33,345 nt of DNA from an uncultured Lachnospiraceae bacterium. Its GTDB lineage: Bacteria; Bacillota_A; Clostridia; Lachnospirales; Lachnospiraceae. The position numbers and the translations under genes were made by a program. The notes below the pieces were generated by a model. It had not been told where the DNA came from and did no database searches. It worked only from the letters and a program-made list of their open reading frames with translations. The stretch covers positions 1-33,345 of the forward strand of contig CAJTOU010000034.1 in NCBI GenBank assembly GCA_910577835.1, written 5' to 3'. Below, in pieces: positions 26,786 through 33,344 of the stretch. The first letter of the stretch is position 1; every line of letters starts with the position of its first letter.

Positions 26786-27829
26786 TTAAGCGGGCCCCAA
26801 AATAGCCGATAAATGCGCCTGAAATAGCCGATCCGCGGTCATGTAGCCGAGGATTTTCCGCGGGTAGTTATTGATCCAGACGGTGACGGCCTCGATCACT
26901 TCGTCGGCGATCTCGTCAAAGTTCGTCCCCTTTGGCAGCCAGCGCCGGATCATCTTGTTGAGGTTCTCGTTGCTGCCGCGCTCGTATGAGCTGTGCGGGT
27001 GGCAGTAGTAGAGCTTCGTCCGGGAGCCTTCGCCCAGAGCGCTGCGCTCCATGCTGGGACAGTCGGCAAACTCGCTCCCATTGTCCACGGTGATTGTCTG
27101 GAATACCAGCGGGAACTTGTCGCCCCACTCGCGCTCCAGATTGTCGAGAGCCTGCACCACGCTGGCCGCGCTTTTGTCTGGGAGCTTGGCCGTGATTTCT
27201 TCACGGGTGAGCCGTTCGGTGAGCACCAGAATGGCAGCCTTGCCCGGTCTGGCACTTACAACGGTGTCCATTTCCCAGTGCCCGAAGGTGGATCGCTCGT
27301 CGATTTCCTCCGGGCGCTTTTCTATGCTCTCACCCTTCGGCGGGCGTTTCTGCGCCTTAACTTTATGATATGCGCGTTTTTTATCACCTTTTTGGGGGAG
27401 GTTGCTATTCGTGAGCCGCAGAAAAACGCCCTTTTCTATATAACTGTATAGGGTGTTGACGCTGATCGAAGTCTTGAAGCTCATTCCGTTGGCCTCGATT
27501 TCGCCCAGAACGGCAGCAGGTGAGAGCTTGTCGTCGGCGATCCGGCGTTCGATATACTCGGCCAGCTCGTGATCCTTGCCGAGCTTTATGTCCGCGCCCT
27601 TCGCCGCGAGGTTGGCGCGGTATTTCATTTCGCCGAGGTCTGAGCTGTACCGGGTTTCTTCTGTGTAGTCGCTGTTTCGGTGCTGGTACTCTCCGCGCTT
27701 CTTCTCGCGGTATATTGTGGAAATATGGACGCCGAGGATCTCCGCGATCTCTTTCGGTGTCTTTTTGTCTCTTAAATGGGCCTCCATGCGGAGCCGGTCT
27801 GTTTTACTTAAATGCTTGAAGCGTCTCAT
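26786..27829 (-). CDS. IS30-family transposase
   Basis: This DDE transposase of about 347 residues acts on DNA ends to move its element. The N terminus has a helix-turn-helix (KTPKEIAEILGVHISTIYRE), typical of IS30. The catalytic core shows the first Asp in HWEMDTVV, the second in TITVDNGSEF and the Glu in SSYERGSNENLNKMIR, with the signature W(L)PKGT following. An earlier start at 27844 overlaps the ribosome site; GGAGG followed by the ATG at 27829 is preferred. The gene is intact and G+C-rich like the phage genes. It lies at the extreme edge of the prophage. No terminal inverted repeats were recognised close on both sides, so it may not be a free IS copy. Confidence 0.9.
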   Translation of the reverse strand: MRRFKHLSKTDRLRMEAHLRDKKTPKEIAEILGVHISTIYREKKRGEYQHRNSDYTEETRYSSDLGEMKYRANLAAKGADIKLGKDHELAEYIERRIADDKLSPAAVLGEIEANGMSFKTSISVNTLYSYIEKGVFLRLTNSNLPQKGDKKRAYHKVKAQKRPPKGESIEKRPEEIDERSTFGHWEMDTVVSARPGKAAILVLTERLTREEITAKLPDKSAASVVQALDNLEREWGDKFPLVFQTITVDNGSEFADCPSMERSALGEGSRTKLYYCHPHSSYERGSNENLNKMIRRWLPKGTNFDEIADEVIEAVTVWINNYPRKILGYMTADRLFQAHLSAILGPA

Positions 27830-27844
27830 GCTTATGTCCTCCAT

Positions 27845-27878
27845 AAATAAAAATAAGGGAGCAGCCGTAGCCGCTCCC
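27845..27878 (-). terminator. rho-independent terminator of the downstream XRE gene
   Basis: On the minus strand GGGAGC pairs with GCTCCC across a 10-base G/C-rich loop, then TTATTTTTATTT follows. It ends the XRE gene at 27892-28128, a few bases before the transposase ribosome site. The T-rich tail overlaps the transposase leader. Confidence 0.75.
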
Positions 27879-27891
27879 GCTTTCCTGTCCC

Positions 27892-28128
27892 TTAATCATT
27901 TTCTTGCAGCGTTCGTTTGAGTATGATATACATTTCCCGCGCAAGCTGTTTCTCGTCGTCGTATGGAGTCAGGGCCCGGATCAATTTGATTGCGTTCAAA
28001 AATGTGATATTTTCCAGCTTAGTGTCCCCGGCCTCTAATTTCTGCACCCACCTGATATTTACGCCGATCTGCTCGGCCAACTGCTTTTGTGTCAGCCCTT
28101 TGTCTTTTCTCATTTCTTTGATATTCAT
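27892..28128 (-). CDS. XRE-family regulator 2
   Basis: This 78-residue DNA-binding protein has a single Cro/CI-type helix-turn-helix: MRKDKGLTQKQLAEQIGVNI with the recognition helix RWVQKLEAGDT. The rest forms helices that probably serve in dimerisation. It has a strong promoter with two identical operator-like palindromes, one between the -35 and -10 hexamers, so it probably represses itself. GGAGGTGAT lies just upstream of the start and a terminator follows. It is likely the small repressor of the prophage lysogeny region, although CI- and Cro-like roles cannot be told apart by sequence. Confidence 0.85.
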   Translation of the reverse strand: MNIKEMRKDKGLTQKQLAEQIGVNIRWVQKLEAGDTKLENITFLNAIKLIRALTPYDDEKQLAREMYIILKRTLQEND

Positions 28129-28148
28129 AGCGTATCACCTCCAAAATG

Positions 28149-28198
28149 CGCCTTTATCGGCGTGTTTATATAATACGCCTTTATCGGCGTATTGTCAA
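28149..28198 (-). promoter_or_regulatory. autoregulated promoter with twin operators
   Basis: On the minus strand TTGACA (28198-28193) and TATTAT (28175-28170) are 17 bases apart. The 15-base palindrome ACGCCGATAAAGGCG occurs exactly twice. One copy (28190-28176) fills the -35/-10 spacer; the other (28163-28149) lies just past the transcription start, 27 bases away. Binding of the XRE protein encoded directly downstream would block the promoter. Binding is inferred; the repeats and hexamers are plain in the sequence. Confidence 0.85.
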
Positions 28199-28223
28199 GC
28201 ACGTTTCGCATTTTTTCGCAAAT

Positions 28224-28246
28224 AAAAAAGGACGGTTCCCCGTCCT
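28224..28246 (-). terminator. rho-independent terminator of XRE regulator 1
   Basis: On the minus strand AGGACGG pairs with CCGTCCT around a GGAA loop and is followed by six T residues. It overlaps the last base of the stop codon of the XRE gene at 28246-28494, isolating the two regulator genes from each other. Confidence 0.85.
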
Positions 28247-28494
28247 CATTCATCAGCAGGCAGCAGCTCGCAAATTTGCACGTTTAGCACCTTCGAGAAG
28301 TAGAGCAGCTCGAAGTCTGGCACGACGCGCTCGCCGGTTTCGATCCGGCTTATTGCCTTTTGGTTCAGGTTCAGCCCGGCGAGCTGGAGCTGGGCCGCGA
28401 GTTCTTCCTGAGATAGTCCGGCAGCCTCCCGGCGTTCCTTTATTTTTTGGCCGGAGGCGTTGGCTCTGCCGTCGGTGTATTTGTATAGTTTCAT
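28246..28494 (-). CDS. XRE-family regulator 1
   Basis: This 82-residue Cro/CI-type DNA-binding protein has the helix-turn-helix GQKIKERREAAGLSQEELAA with the second helix near NLNQKAISRIETGERV, then VPDFELLYFSKVLNVQICEL, the normal end of compact XRE repressors. A strong ribosome site (AAAGGAGGCG) precedes the start. It is divergent from the membrane-anchored gene at 28637, and the shared gap carries two TTATCCCAAA copies that could be its operators. The likely role is control of the divergent gene or of the lysogeny switch. Confidence 0.85.
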   Translation of the reverse strand: MKLYKYTDGRANASGQKIKERREAAGLSQEELAAQLQLAGLNLNQKAISRIETGERVVPDFELLYFSKVLNVQICELLPADE

Positions 28495-28512
28495 GGCGTT
28501 GCGCCTCCTTTT

Positions 28513-28578
28513 TTATCCCAAAGATAGGTAGACAGCATATTGACTTTAGCATGATTCATCGTCTATAATTATCCCAAA
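28513..28578. promoter_or_regulatory. divergent control region with duplicated motif
   Basis: On the plus strand TTGACT (28540-28545) and TATAAT (28564-28569) are 18 bases apart and would serve the membrane-anchored gene at 28637. The motif TTATCCCAAA occurs at 28513-28522 and 28569-28578, flanking the promoter in direct orientation. They are good candidates for XRE binding sites. No equally clear minus-strand promoter was seen. Confidence 0.6.
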
Positions 28579-28636
28579 CATGACTAACGCGAAAAAACGC
28601 AAATAAAAAAGTCATGGAAATGGAGGTTTAATTTAC

Positions 28637-29197
28637 ATGAGTAAATCAGAGAAAAAAGCCGGGCCGGGCGAGGGAAAAAACGGCAAAAAGAAGTGGATCA
28701 TTGTTGGCGTTGTGGCTGTTTTGGTGCTGGCCGCTGCCGTTGGAGGGAATAAGGGCAGCGATCAGACGGCGGGCACTCCGAGCTCGGAGCCGCCCACTCA
28801 GGCAAGCGCCCCGGCAGAGTCGGAGCCGTCCGCAGCAGAGCCGGAGCCGAACACGAGCGCGAAGGTGGATGCGCTGGCACGCGAGGCGAAGGACTCCGTG
28901 GCAGGGGACGTCACGGAGGAAATGAGGGACGAGGCCGTGGCGTTCATTGTAGAGCATTACCCTGATTATTACGGCGATAATGAGACAATGGAGCGGGCCA
29001 TGTTCTACGGCTTCTGGCTGGAGTACGCATACGACGGCGACGAAGGGGCCCGTAATTATTACAATCTCGGCATGGATATGGAGCAGGCCGTGAAGTATGT
29101 GTACCGCGGAGCAGAAAAGGCAGAGGACGAGGCGACGAAGGAAAACCTCACCCAGATCAAAGAGTCGCTCGAAGCAATCGGGCAGACGGTCGAATAA
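28637..29197 (+). CDS. membrane-anchored protein, possible lysogenic-conversion factor
   Basis: This 186-residue protein has a positively charged N terminus (MSKSEKKAGPGEGKNGKKK), a membrane helix (WIIVGVVAVLVLAAAVGG), a Ser/Pro/Glu-rich linker of about 40 residues and a compact acidic outer domain of about 110 residues (for example AFIVEHYPDYYGDNETME and EQAVKYVYRG). There is no lipobox cysteine. It is the only plus-strand gene in the prophage segment, has its own promoter next to an XRE gene and its own terminator. This is the pattern of a gene expressed in the lysogen, such as a superinfection-exclusion protein. The family is not recognised, so that role is inference. AATGGAGG is the ribosome site. 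Confidence 0.75.
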   Translation: MSKSEKKAGPGEGKNGKKKWIIVGVVAVLVLAAAVGGNKGSDQTAGTPSSEPPTQASAPAESEPSAAEPEPNTSAKVDALAREAKDSVAGDVTEEMRDEAVAFIVEHYPDYYGDNETMERAMFYGFWLEYAYDGDEGARNYYNLGMDMEQAVKYVYRGAEKAEDEATKENLTQIKESLEAIGQTVE

Positions 29198-29214
29198 GGC
29201 GCATTGAGACGCAA

Positions 29215-29258
29215 AAAGAGGCCCGGAGGGTAAAACACCCGCCGAGCCTTTTTCGTTG
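29215..29258. terminator. bidirectional terminator between convergent genes
   Basis: A long imperfect stem (GGCCCGGAGGGT with ACCCGCCGAGCC) is followed by TTTTT on the plus strand and preceded by AAAAAGA, which gives a T tract on the minus strand. It lies between the converging membrane-anchored gene and holin gene and can serve both. Confidence 0.85.
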
Positions 29259-29291
29259 CTCTGGGAGCTTGTGTGAAGCTCTCAGGGCCTT

Positions 29292-29822
29292 TTATTCTGC
29301 TGTCGCCTCCGGCGCTGCTGCTGGTACGGCTTCGGCCGCGATCTGCTGCACGGCCGTGGCTGCGATCGTAGTTGCTACGCTTGCAGCTGTCGCCGCTGCG
29401 GTTGTCGCTGCGGTTTTGTCAGCCTCCGGCGTCTTGATTTCGCGGCATACCTGCTCGATCTTGGTTTCCACCCATGCGTCAAAGTCGCCGTAAATCTCGC
29501 CCAGCGCATTGACGGCAGCGTCGCCGAGGATCTCCAGTGTCTTGTCCTTGGCCTTGTTGAAGGCTTCGATCTGTTTCTCCTTGGTGAATTTGCCCTCAGC
29601 TTTCAGCGCGTCGGTGAAGGTCTGGGCCGTATAGGTGACGGCCTGCGCCACCGCGTCGGCCGCCATGTTCATGTACTTGGCCGCGGTTTCGTTGTCGAGC
29701 TCCTTCTCGATCTGGGCGGTACGCTTTTTCAGCAGCGCCACCAGATAGGCCCCGCCCGTTGTAATGAGCAGGCAGAGGACAGGCACGCAAGCGTTCACGA
29801 TCTGCTGCATTGTTTCATTCAT
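29292..29822 (-). CDS. phage holin, LLH type
   Basis: This 176-residue small membrane protein is thought to open the membrane at the time of lysis. One N-terminal helix (IVNACVPVLCLLITTGGAYL) is followed by a charged amphipathic region (about 33-140), as in phage holins of the LLH superfamily. The last 40 residues are an unusual Ala/Thr/Val-rich low-complexity tail (TAATTAAATAASVATTIAAT) that looks membrane-active. It starts 12 bases after the endolysin stop and is the last gene of the late operon, before a bidirectional terminator. AAGGAGGG is the ribosome site. Confidence 0.75.
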   Translation of the reverse strand: MNETMQQIVNACVPVLCLLITTGGAYLVALLKKRTAQIEKELDNETAAKYMNMAADAVAQAVTYTAQTFTDALKAEGKFTKEKQIEAFNKAKDKTLEILGDAAVNALGEIYGDFDAWVETKIEQVCREIKTPEADKTAATTAAATAASVATTIAATAVQQIAAEAVPAAAPEATAE

Positions 29823-29834
29823 GGCGATCCCTCC

Positions 29835-31334
29835 TTAGATTAGTTTATTGACAATTTGCTGCACGGCTGCGTAGTTGTAGCCCGCTGCTTCCAGCCGCTT
29901 TCTGCGGTCGGCTCCGTTGCCCCATTTACCCGCGATCACTTCCTTGGCGATCTCGGTGTTGGACTTTTTGGCCTTCTGGCCGGAGAGCTTCGCATTGACG
30001 GCGCTCTGCACGGCGTCGTAGTCATACCCGGCCGCGGTGAGGCGGCTCTTGCGGTCGGGCCCGTTTCCCCACTTGCCAGCCAGTACCTCGTCTGCCAGCT
30101 GCGCCACGGTCTTTTTGCCGGTGCTCCCTGCGGGTTTGCTGCCGGTGTTTCCAGAGCTGGCCGCACCGCCCTTGAATTTCGGCAGGCCATAGCCGCGAAT
30201 ATACCGGCCATTCACCTGCATGGTGCGGCGGCCCACGGCGTCGCTCATGTTGCCCTCGATCACCTTCATGGTGGAGCCGCTCACGCTTTCCACAATGCCG
30301 ACGTGATCCGGCCAGCCGGTATTGTCACCCGCGCCGGAGTCGTCCCAGTCGTAGAAGATAACATCACCGGGCTGCGGGGTGTGGGCGTCGTTTTCCTGCC
30401 ATGCGCCGAGCTTCTGGAAAAGCTGGATCATTTGCCCGCACCCGCACTCGGTCGGGATAATGTCGGTCAGGCCGCACTTGATCGCCATGGCAGACACGAA
30501 GGTGGCGCACCATGCGTCCGTATATTTCACGGCGTAGCCTCTGGCGAGGGGCTTGTGTCCGTTGTAAATGTCAATGATCTGGCGGTGGCTCCCGTCTGCT
30601 TCCTTGCAGCCGATAAAAGACGCCGCCGTGTTTACAAATTTCTGTCTGTCGCTCATATTGCCTCCTTCCTGCTTTCCGGGTGCTGCCGTGCTCCCGGTGT
30701 AGCCGTTGAGCTTGTTTTTCTTGATCTCCGCCTCATAGTCCACAAAAGCGGTGTCCATGTCTACGTCGCCGGAGATACCGGCCACGCGGCCCTTGCTGGA
30801 GCTCTGCCACATGTTGAAGGCGTGGCCCGTATAAGTGGGCGAGGCCGTCCACTGGGCCAGCCAGAAGTCGAAGCGGGCGAGCGCCTGCATGTCCAGACGA
30901 TTGCGGGCCCAGTCTGCATTACAGTAAAAGCTCGCATAATAGCCCGCAGCCTCCAGCGCGGAGCAGAACGCCGTCACCATGTCCGTGAGGGTTTTCTTTC
31001 CGAGCCCTGCCTGCGTCTTGTCCTCAATATCGAAGGCGATCGGGTAGAGGATCCGGCCCTTATACCGGGCGAGCTGCTGGATCGCAAACGCCGCCTCCTT
31101 CTTTGCGCCCTCTACATTCAGGGCGTAACTGTAAAAATAGCAGCCGACGGCGATCCCGTTCGCAAGAGCGCCCTCGACGTTTTTCTGGTAGAAGTTATCG
31201 ACGCCGCAGGCTGCGCCGTTCTTCCCTCCATAGCCGAGCCGGATCATGGCAAACTTTACGCCGTCCCCGGCTACCTTGGCCCAGTCGATCGCTCCCTGCC
31301 ACTTGGAAACGTCGATCCCTTTGATTTTTTCCAT
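29835..31334 (-). CDS. modular endolysin: GH25 muramidase, CHAP amidase/peptidase, two CW_7 repeats
   Basis: This 499-residue peptidoglycan hydrolase contains, in order: a GH25 lysozyme domain (4-200) with active-site acids D8 (GIDVSKWQG) and D102/E104 (AFDIEDK); a CHAP domain (about 227-390) with catalytic C276 (DAWCATF) and H344 (WPDHVGIV); and two CW_7 (Cpl-7-like) cell-wall binding repeats (about 410-452 and 457-499), each with AGKWGNG and AAGY(D/N)Y. It would cut both glycan strands and peptide links. An in-frame ATG at codon 227 follows a very strong ribosome site, so a second, shorter product is likely. It lies in the late operon between a small membrane protein gene and the holin. ATAGGAGGTAA precedes the main start. 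Confidence 0.93.
   Translation of the reverse strand: MEKIKGIDVSKWQGAIDWAKVAGDGVKFAMIRLGYGGKNGAACGVDNFYQKNVEGALANGIAVGCYFYSYALNVEGAKKEAAFAIQQLARYKGRILYPIAFDIEDKTQAGLGKKTLTDMVTAFCSALEAAGYYASFYCNADWARNRLDMQALARFDFWLAQWTASPTYTGHAFNMWQSSSKGRVAGISGDVDMDTAFVDYEAEIKKNKLNGYTGSTAAPGKQEGGNMSDRQKFVNTAASFIGCKEADGSHRQIIDIYNGHKPLARGYAVKYTDAWCATFVSAMAIKCGLTDIIPTECGCGQMIQLFQKLGAWQENDAHTPQPGDVIFYDWDDSGAGDNTGWPDHVGIVESVSGSTMKVIEGNMSDAVGRRTMQVNGRYIRGYGLPKFKGGAASSGNTGSKPAGSTGKKTVAQLADEVLAGKWGNGPDRKSRLTAAGYDYDAVQSAVNAKLSGQKAKKSNTEIAKEVIAGKWGNGADRRKRLEAAGYNYAAVQQIVNKLI
30654..30670 (-). promoter_or_regulatory. internal ribosome-binding site and start codon inside the endolysin gene
   Basis: On the minus strand AGGAAGGAGG (30670-30661) is followed by CAAT and an in-frame ATG (30656-30654) opening MSDRQKF, precisely between the GH25 and CHAP domains. 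It would yield a 273-residue CHAP-CW_7 protein. The match to the anti-Shine-Dalgarno sequence is as good as at the main start. Confidence 0.75.
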
Positions 31335-31348
31335 AGTGCTGTTACCTC

Positions 31349-31726
31349 CTATGTGTCGAAGTTGTGCGCCTCCGGCTGTACGCCAGACAGCGCCATGAGC
31401 TTGATTTTGTTCTCGGCCTTGGCTTTCGTGTAATAGAAGCCGGTCGCGCTCGCCATTTCAGCGAACACGGCCGGTATCAGGTAGGCCAGCGCCGAGGTGT
31501 CCATGGTGAGCCAGATCACGCGGCAGGAAAAGACGGTGATCGCTATGGTGACGATACTCACGCCCAGAAAAATGAGCTTTGAAAACTCCACTTTTTTCTT
31601 CTCTGCTGCAGCAGCTCTTAGCTGCCGGATCTGTTTCCTGAGCCGCCGGTTTTCCTCTTTGAGCTGCTCGATCTGTATCTGCGGATCCTCGGCTGTGGAT
31701 CCCGTTGTTTCGTATTCTCCGCGCAT
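31349..31726 (-). CDS. coiled-coil membrane protein of the lysis module
   Basis: This protein of about 125 residues has an N-terminal coiled coil (QIQIEQLKEENRRLRKQIRQ) and two hydrophobic segments, KLIFLGVSIVTIAITVFSCR and about residues 75-98 (ALAYLIPAVFAEMASATGFY), ending in a charged tail. Two helices and its position before the endolysin suggest a holin-like or antiholin-like part of the lysis system, but the family is not recognised. A GTG at 31735 is possible; the ATG at 31726, after GGGAGGTG, is preferred. It begins 14 bases after the upstream gene. Confidence 0.65.
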   Translation of the reverse strand: MRGEYETTGSTAEDPQIQIEQLKEENRRLRKQIRQLRAAAAEKKKVEFSKLIFLGVSIVTIAITVFSCRVIWLTMDTSALAYLIPAVFAEMASATGFYYTKAKAENKIKLMALSGVQPEAHNFDT

Positions 31727-31740
31727 GGTTTCCACCTCCC

Positions 31741-32097
31741 TTAGTCAAACAGTGCGCCGATCCCCTGCTCGGTCAAAAAGTCCTTTTGTTCGTGCTTTAC
31801 CTTTGCCGCATATTCCAGCGCGGCGTGCATGTCGCCATTACAGTGAGCGTCGGGGATCCGCTGCACGGCCTTGGCGGTTGCCTCGCCGAGAGCGATCGCG
31901 GCTCCGATACCCTGCACCAGAAAAAGCTCTTGCTGCTCGCGCAGCTTTTCGCGCTTTTCTTCATTCTCCCGGCGCTGCTTTTCCTCGTCCTCTTGTTTTT
32001 TCGCCCGCTTCTGGAGTCTCTGCTCGATCAGCCAGAAACAGAAGCCCGTCAGCGCCGAGGGTATGCTGGCGGCGATAATGATTGCTGTTACGTCCAT
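31741..32097 (-). CDS. small membrane-anchored coiled-coil phage protein
   Basis: This 118-residue protein has an N-terminal membrane helix (VTAIIIAASIPSALTGFCFW), a highly charged helix rich in Lys, Glu and Arg (about 25-55), then a conserved-looking GIGAAIALGEATAKAVQRIP and HCNGDMHAALEYAAKVKHEQ. I recall similar proteins in gut-bacterial prophages next to reverse transcriptases and lysis genes, sometimes with doubtful kinase labels, but no kinase motif is visible. Its start overlaps the last 10 bases of the reverse transcriptase gene, with AGGAGGTGA inside that gene, so translation is coupled. Confidence 0.65.
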   Translation of the reverse strand: MDVTAIIIAASIPSALTGFCFWLIEQRLQKRAKKQEDEEKQRRENEEKREKLREQQELFLVQGIGAAIALGEATAKAVQRIPDAHCNGDMHAALEYAAKVKHEQKDFLTEQGIGALFD

Positions 32098-33215
32098 GTG
32101 TTCACCTCCTGAGACAGATCGCTGTCTCTCCGTTTGAAAATGATGTTTTTCTCGATCCACTTCTGGAGCCCGTGGGTGGTACAATGTCCCAGCATACCGA
32201 AGTAGCTTTGCATGGTTGCGTCCACCGCGTCGAAGTCTATCAGCCCCGCCTCGTATTCCTTGGCTATGTACCGCATACGGGCCTTCATTTTCTTGACGGC
32301 CTGCGGCGTTGGCTTTCGCCTGCCCGGATAGATCCGGCAGCCCACAAACGTGATACCGCGGCAGACGAGGCCGATCGCGGTCTTGCTGTTTAAGTCGAGG
32401 TGCAGCACGTTGTTGAGGTAGTCCTCTATAAGCTGCCGCCACTCGTTCAGCGTTTTGGCGTCTTGGTGCAGCAGCACCATGTCGTCCATGTACCGGACGT
32501 AGTAGTGGGCCCGGAGCTCGTGCTTGATGTACTGATCCAGCTCATTGAGGCAGACGTTCGCAAGCAGCTGGCTGGTGAGGTTGCCGATCGGCATACCTAC
32601 CTCGAATAGCCGCTCGGACGGCGGCACCTCGTCGGCGCTTTTGCCCGGAGGCAGGCCGAACGGCGTATGATCGCAGCATACGATCACGCGCATGAGCCAG
32701 AGAAAACCGTCCTCGCCCGGATATTTTCGCGCTAAAATACCGAGCAGAACATTGTGATCCACTCGGTAAAAATATTTTGAAATATCCAGTTTTAAGTAGT
32801 GCCAGCGCGGGCCCGGTTTCCTGTCCACCTGCTCGGCCCAGTATTGCAGCCGGTCGGCTGCTCTGGTGGTTCCTTTGCCGACGCGGCAGCCGTATGAGTG
32901 GTAGATCATGCCGTTGTCGAGCTCTTGGTTTACTTGCAGATATATGGCCCACTGTACGACGCGATCGCGGAAGCCCAGCGCCATAATGAGGCGGCGCTTC
33001 GGCTCCGAGACGTAGAACTGCCGGTACCGTCCCACGGTGTAGGTGCGCCACATGAGGTCGTTCTGTATGCCGATCAGGCTTTCCTCCAGATTGGCCGAGA
33101 AGGCCACCACGTCGCTGCGGTACCACTTTTCGCTTGCTGCCTCGTGGTATGCGTTCAGCAGGTTCTCCCACGAGTATATTCGCTCCAGAAGGGAGGGCCG
33201 GTTTGCTGTTTCCAT
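32088..33215 (-). CDS. DGR-type reverse transcriptase
   Basis: This 375-residue RNA-directed DNA polymerase has EPKRRLIMALGFRDRVVQWA (motif 1 region), LKLDISKYFYRVDH (catalytic Asp of motif A) and GMPIGNLTSQLLANVCLNEL. The last has the I-G-N-x-x-S-Q form seen in diversity-generating retroelement enzymes rather than the QG-x-x-x-SP form of group II introns and retrons. The catalytic pair is YVRYMDDMVLL, with Y242-M-D-D. No maturase, endonuclease or integrase domain is attached. It sits in the phage late operon, directly before the lysis genes, with translational coupling to the next gene. A template repeat and variable repeat could not be confirmed: the window ends 130 bases upstream. An unassigned phage reverse transcriptase class remains possible. 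Confidence 0.82.
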   Translation of the reverse strand: METANRPSLLERIYSWENLLNAYHEAASEKWYRSDVVAFSANLEESLIGIQNDLMWRTYTVGRYRQFYVSEPKRRLIMALGFRDRVVQWAIYLQVNQELDNGMIYHSYGCRVGKGTTRAADRLQYWAEQVDRKPGPRWHYLKLDISKYFYRVDHNVLLGILARKYPGEDGFLWLMRVIVCCDHTPFGLPPGKSADEVPPSERLFEVGMPIGNLTSQLLANVCLNELDQYIKHELRAHYYVRYMDDMVLLHQDAKTLNEWRQLIEDYLNNVLHLDLNSKTAIGLVCRGITFVGCRIYPGRRKPTPQAVKKMKARMRYIAKEYEAGLIDFDAVDATMQSYFGMLGHCTTHGLQKWIEKNIIFKRRDSDLSQEVNTWT

Positions 33216-33233
33216 GTCCTCACTCCTTTAATG

Positions 33234-33344
33234 TCAAAATAATGGCCCGCGTGTGACACTCCTTGGCGCGTCCGTTCCACTATGGCCGCCACACCATAGG
33301 ATCCCGGCCGCCTTCACCCGCTTATGAGGGAACGGCCAGCCTCC
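33234..33344 (-). other. open frame at the right edge, upstream of the reverse transcriptase
   Basis: One minus-strand frame is open from the window edge to a TGA at 33236-33234, giving 36 residues that end SVTRGPLF. It could be the C terminus of the preceding gene, possibly the variable protein of a DGR. It could equally be an untranslated template region. It is too short to decide. There is no A-rich stretch of the kind expected in a classical template repeat. Confidence 0.3.

Noticed and set aside
26786..27829. A simple stand-alone IS30 insertion sequence
   Set aside because: The neighbouring XRE terminator abuts the transposase leader and no matching inverted ends were found on both sides, so I list only the gene, not a bounded IS.
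28146..28568. A 140-residue plus-strand open frame across the XRE region
   Set aside because: The Arg/Ala-rich composition, overlap with the operator region and antisense position to a well-supported XRE gene mark it as spurious.
29856..31433. A 525-residue open frame on the plus strand
   Set aside because: It is the antisense shadow of the endolysin gene in G+C-rich DNA. It has no ribosome site, and the opposite strand has clear GH25, CHAP and CW_7 motifs.
32542..33171. A 209-residue minus-strand open frame
   Set aside because: It is an Arg/Pro-rich out-of-frame shadow of the reverse transcriptase gene without a start signal.
32088..33215. Group II intron or retron reverse transcriptase
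   Set aside because: The S-Q form of the IGNLTSQ motif, the lack of a maturase domain and the lack of any intron or msr/msd-like RNA nearby argue against both.
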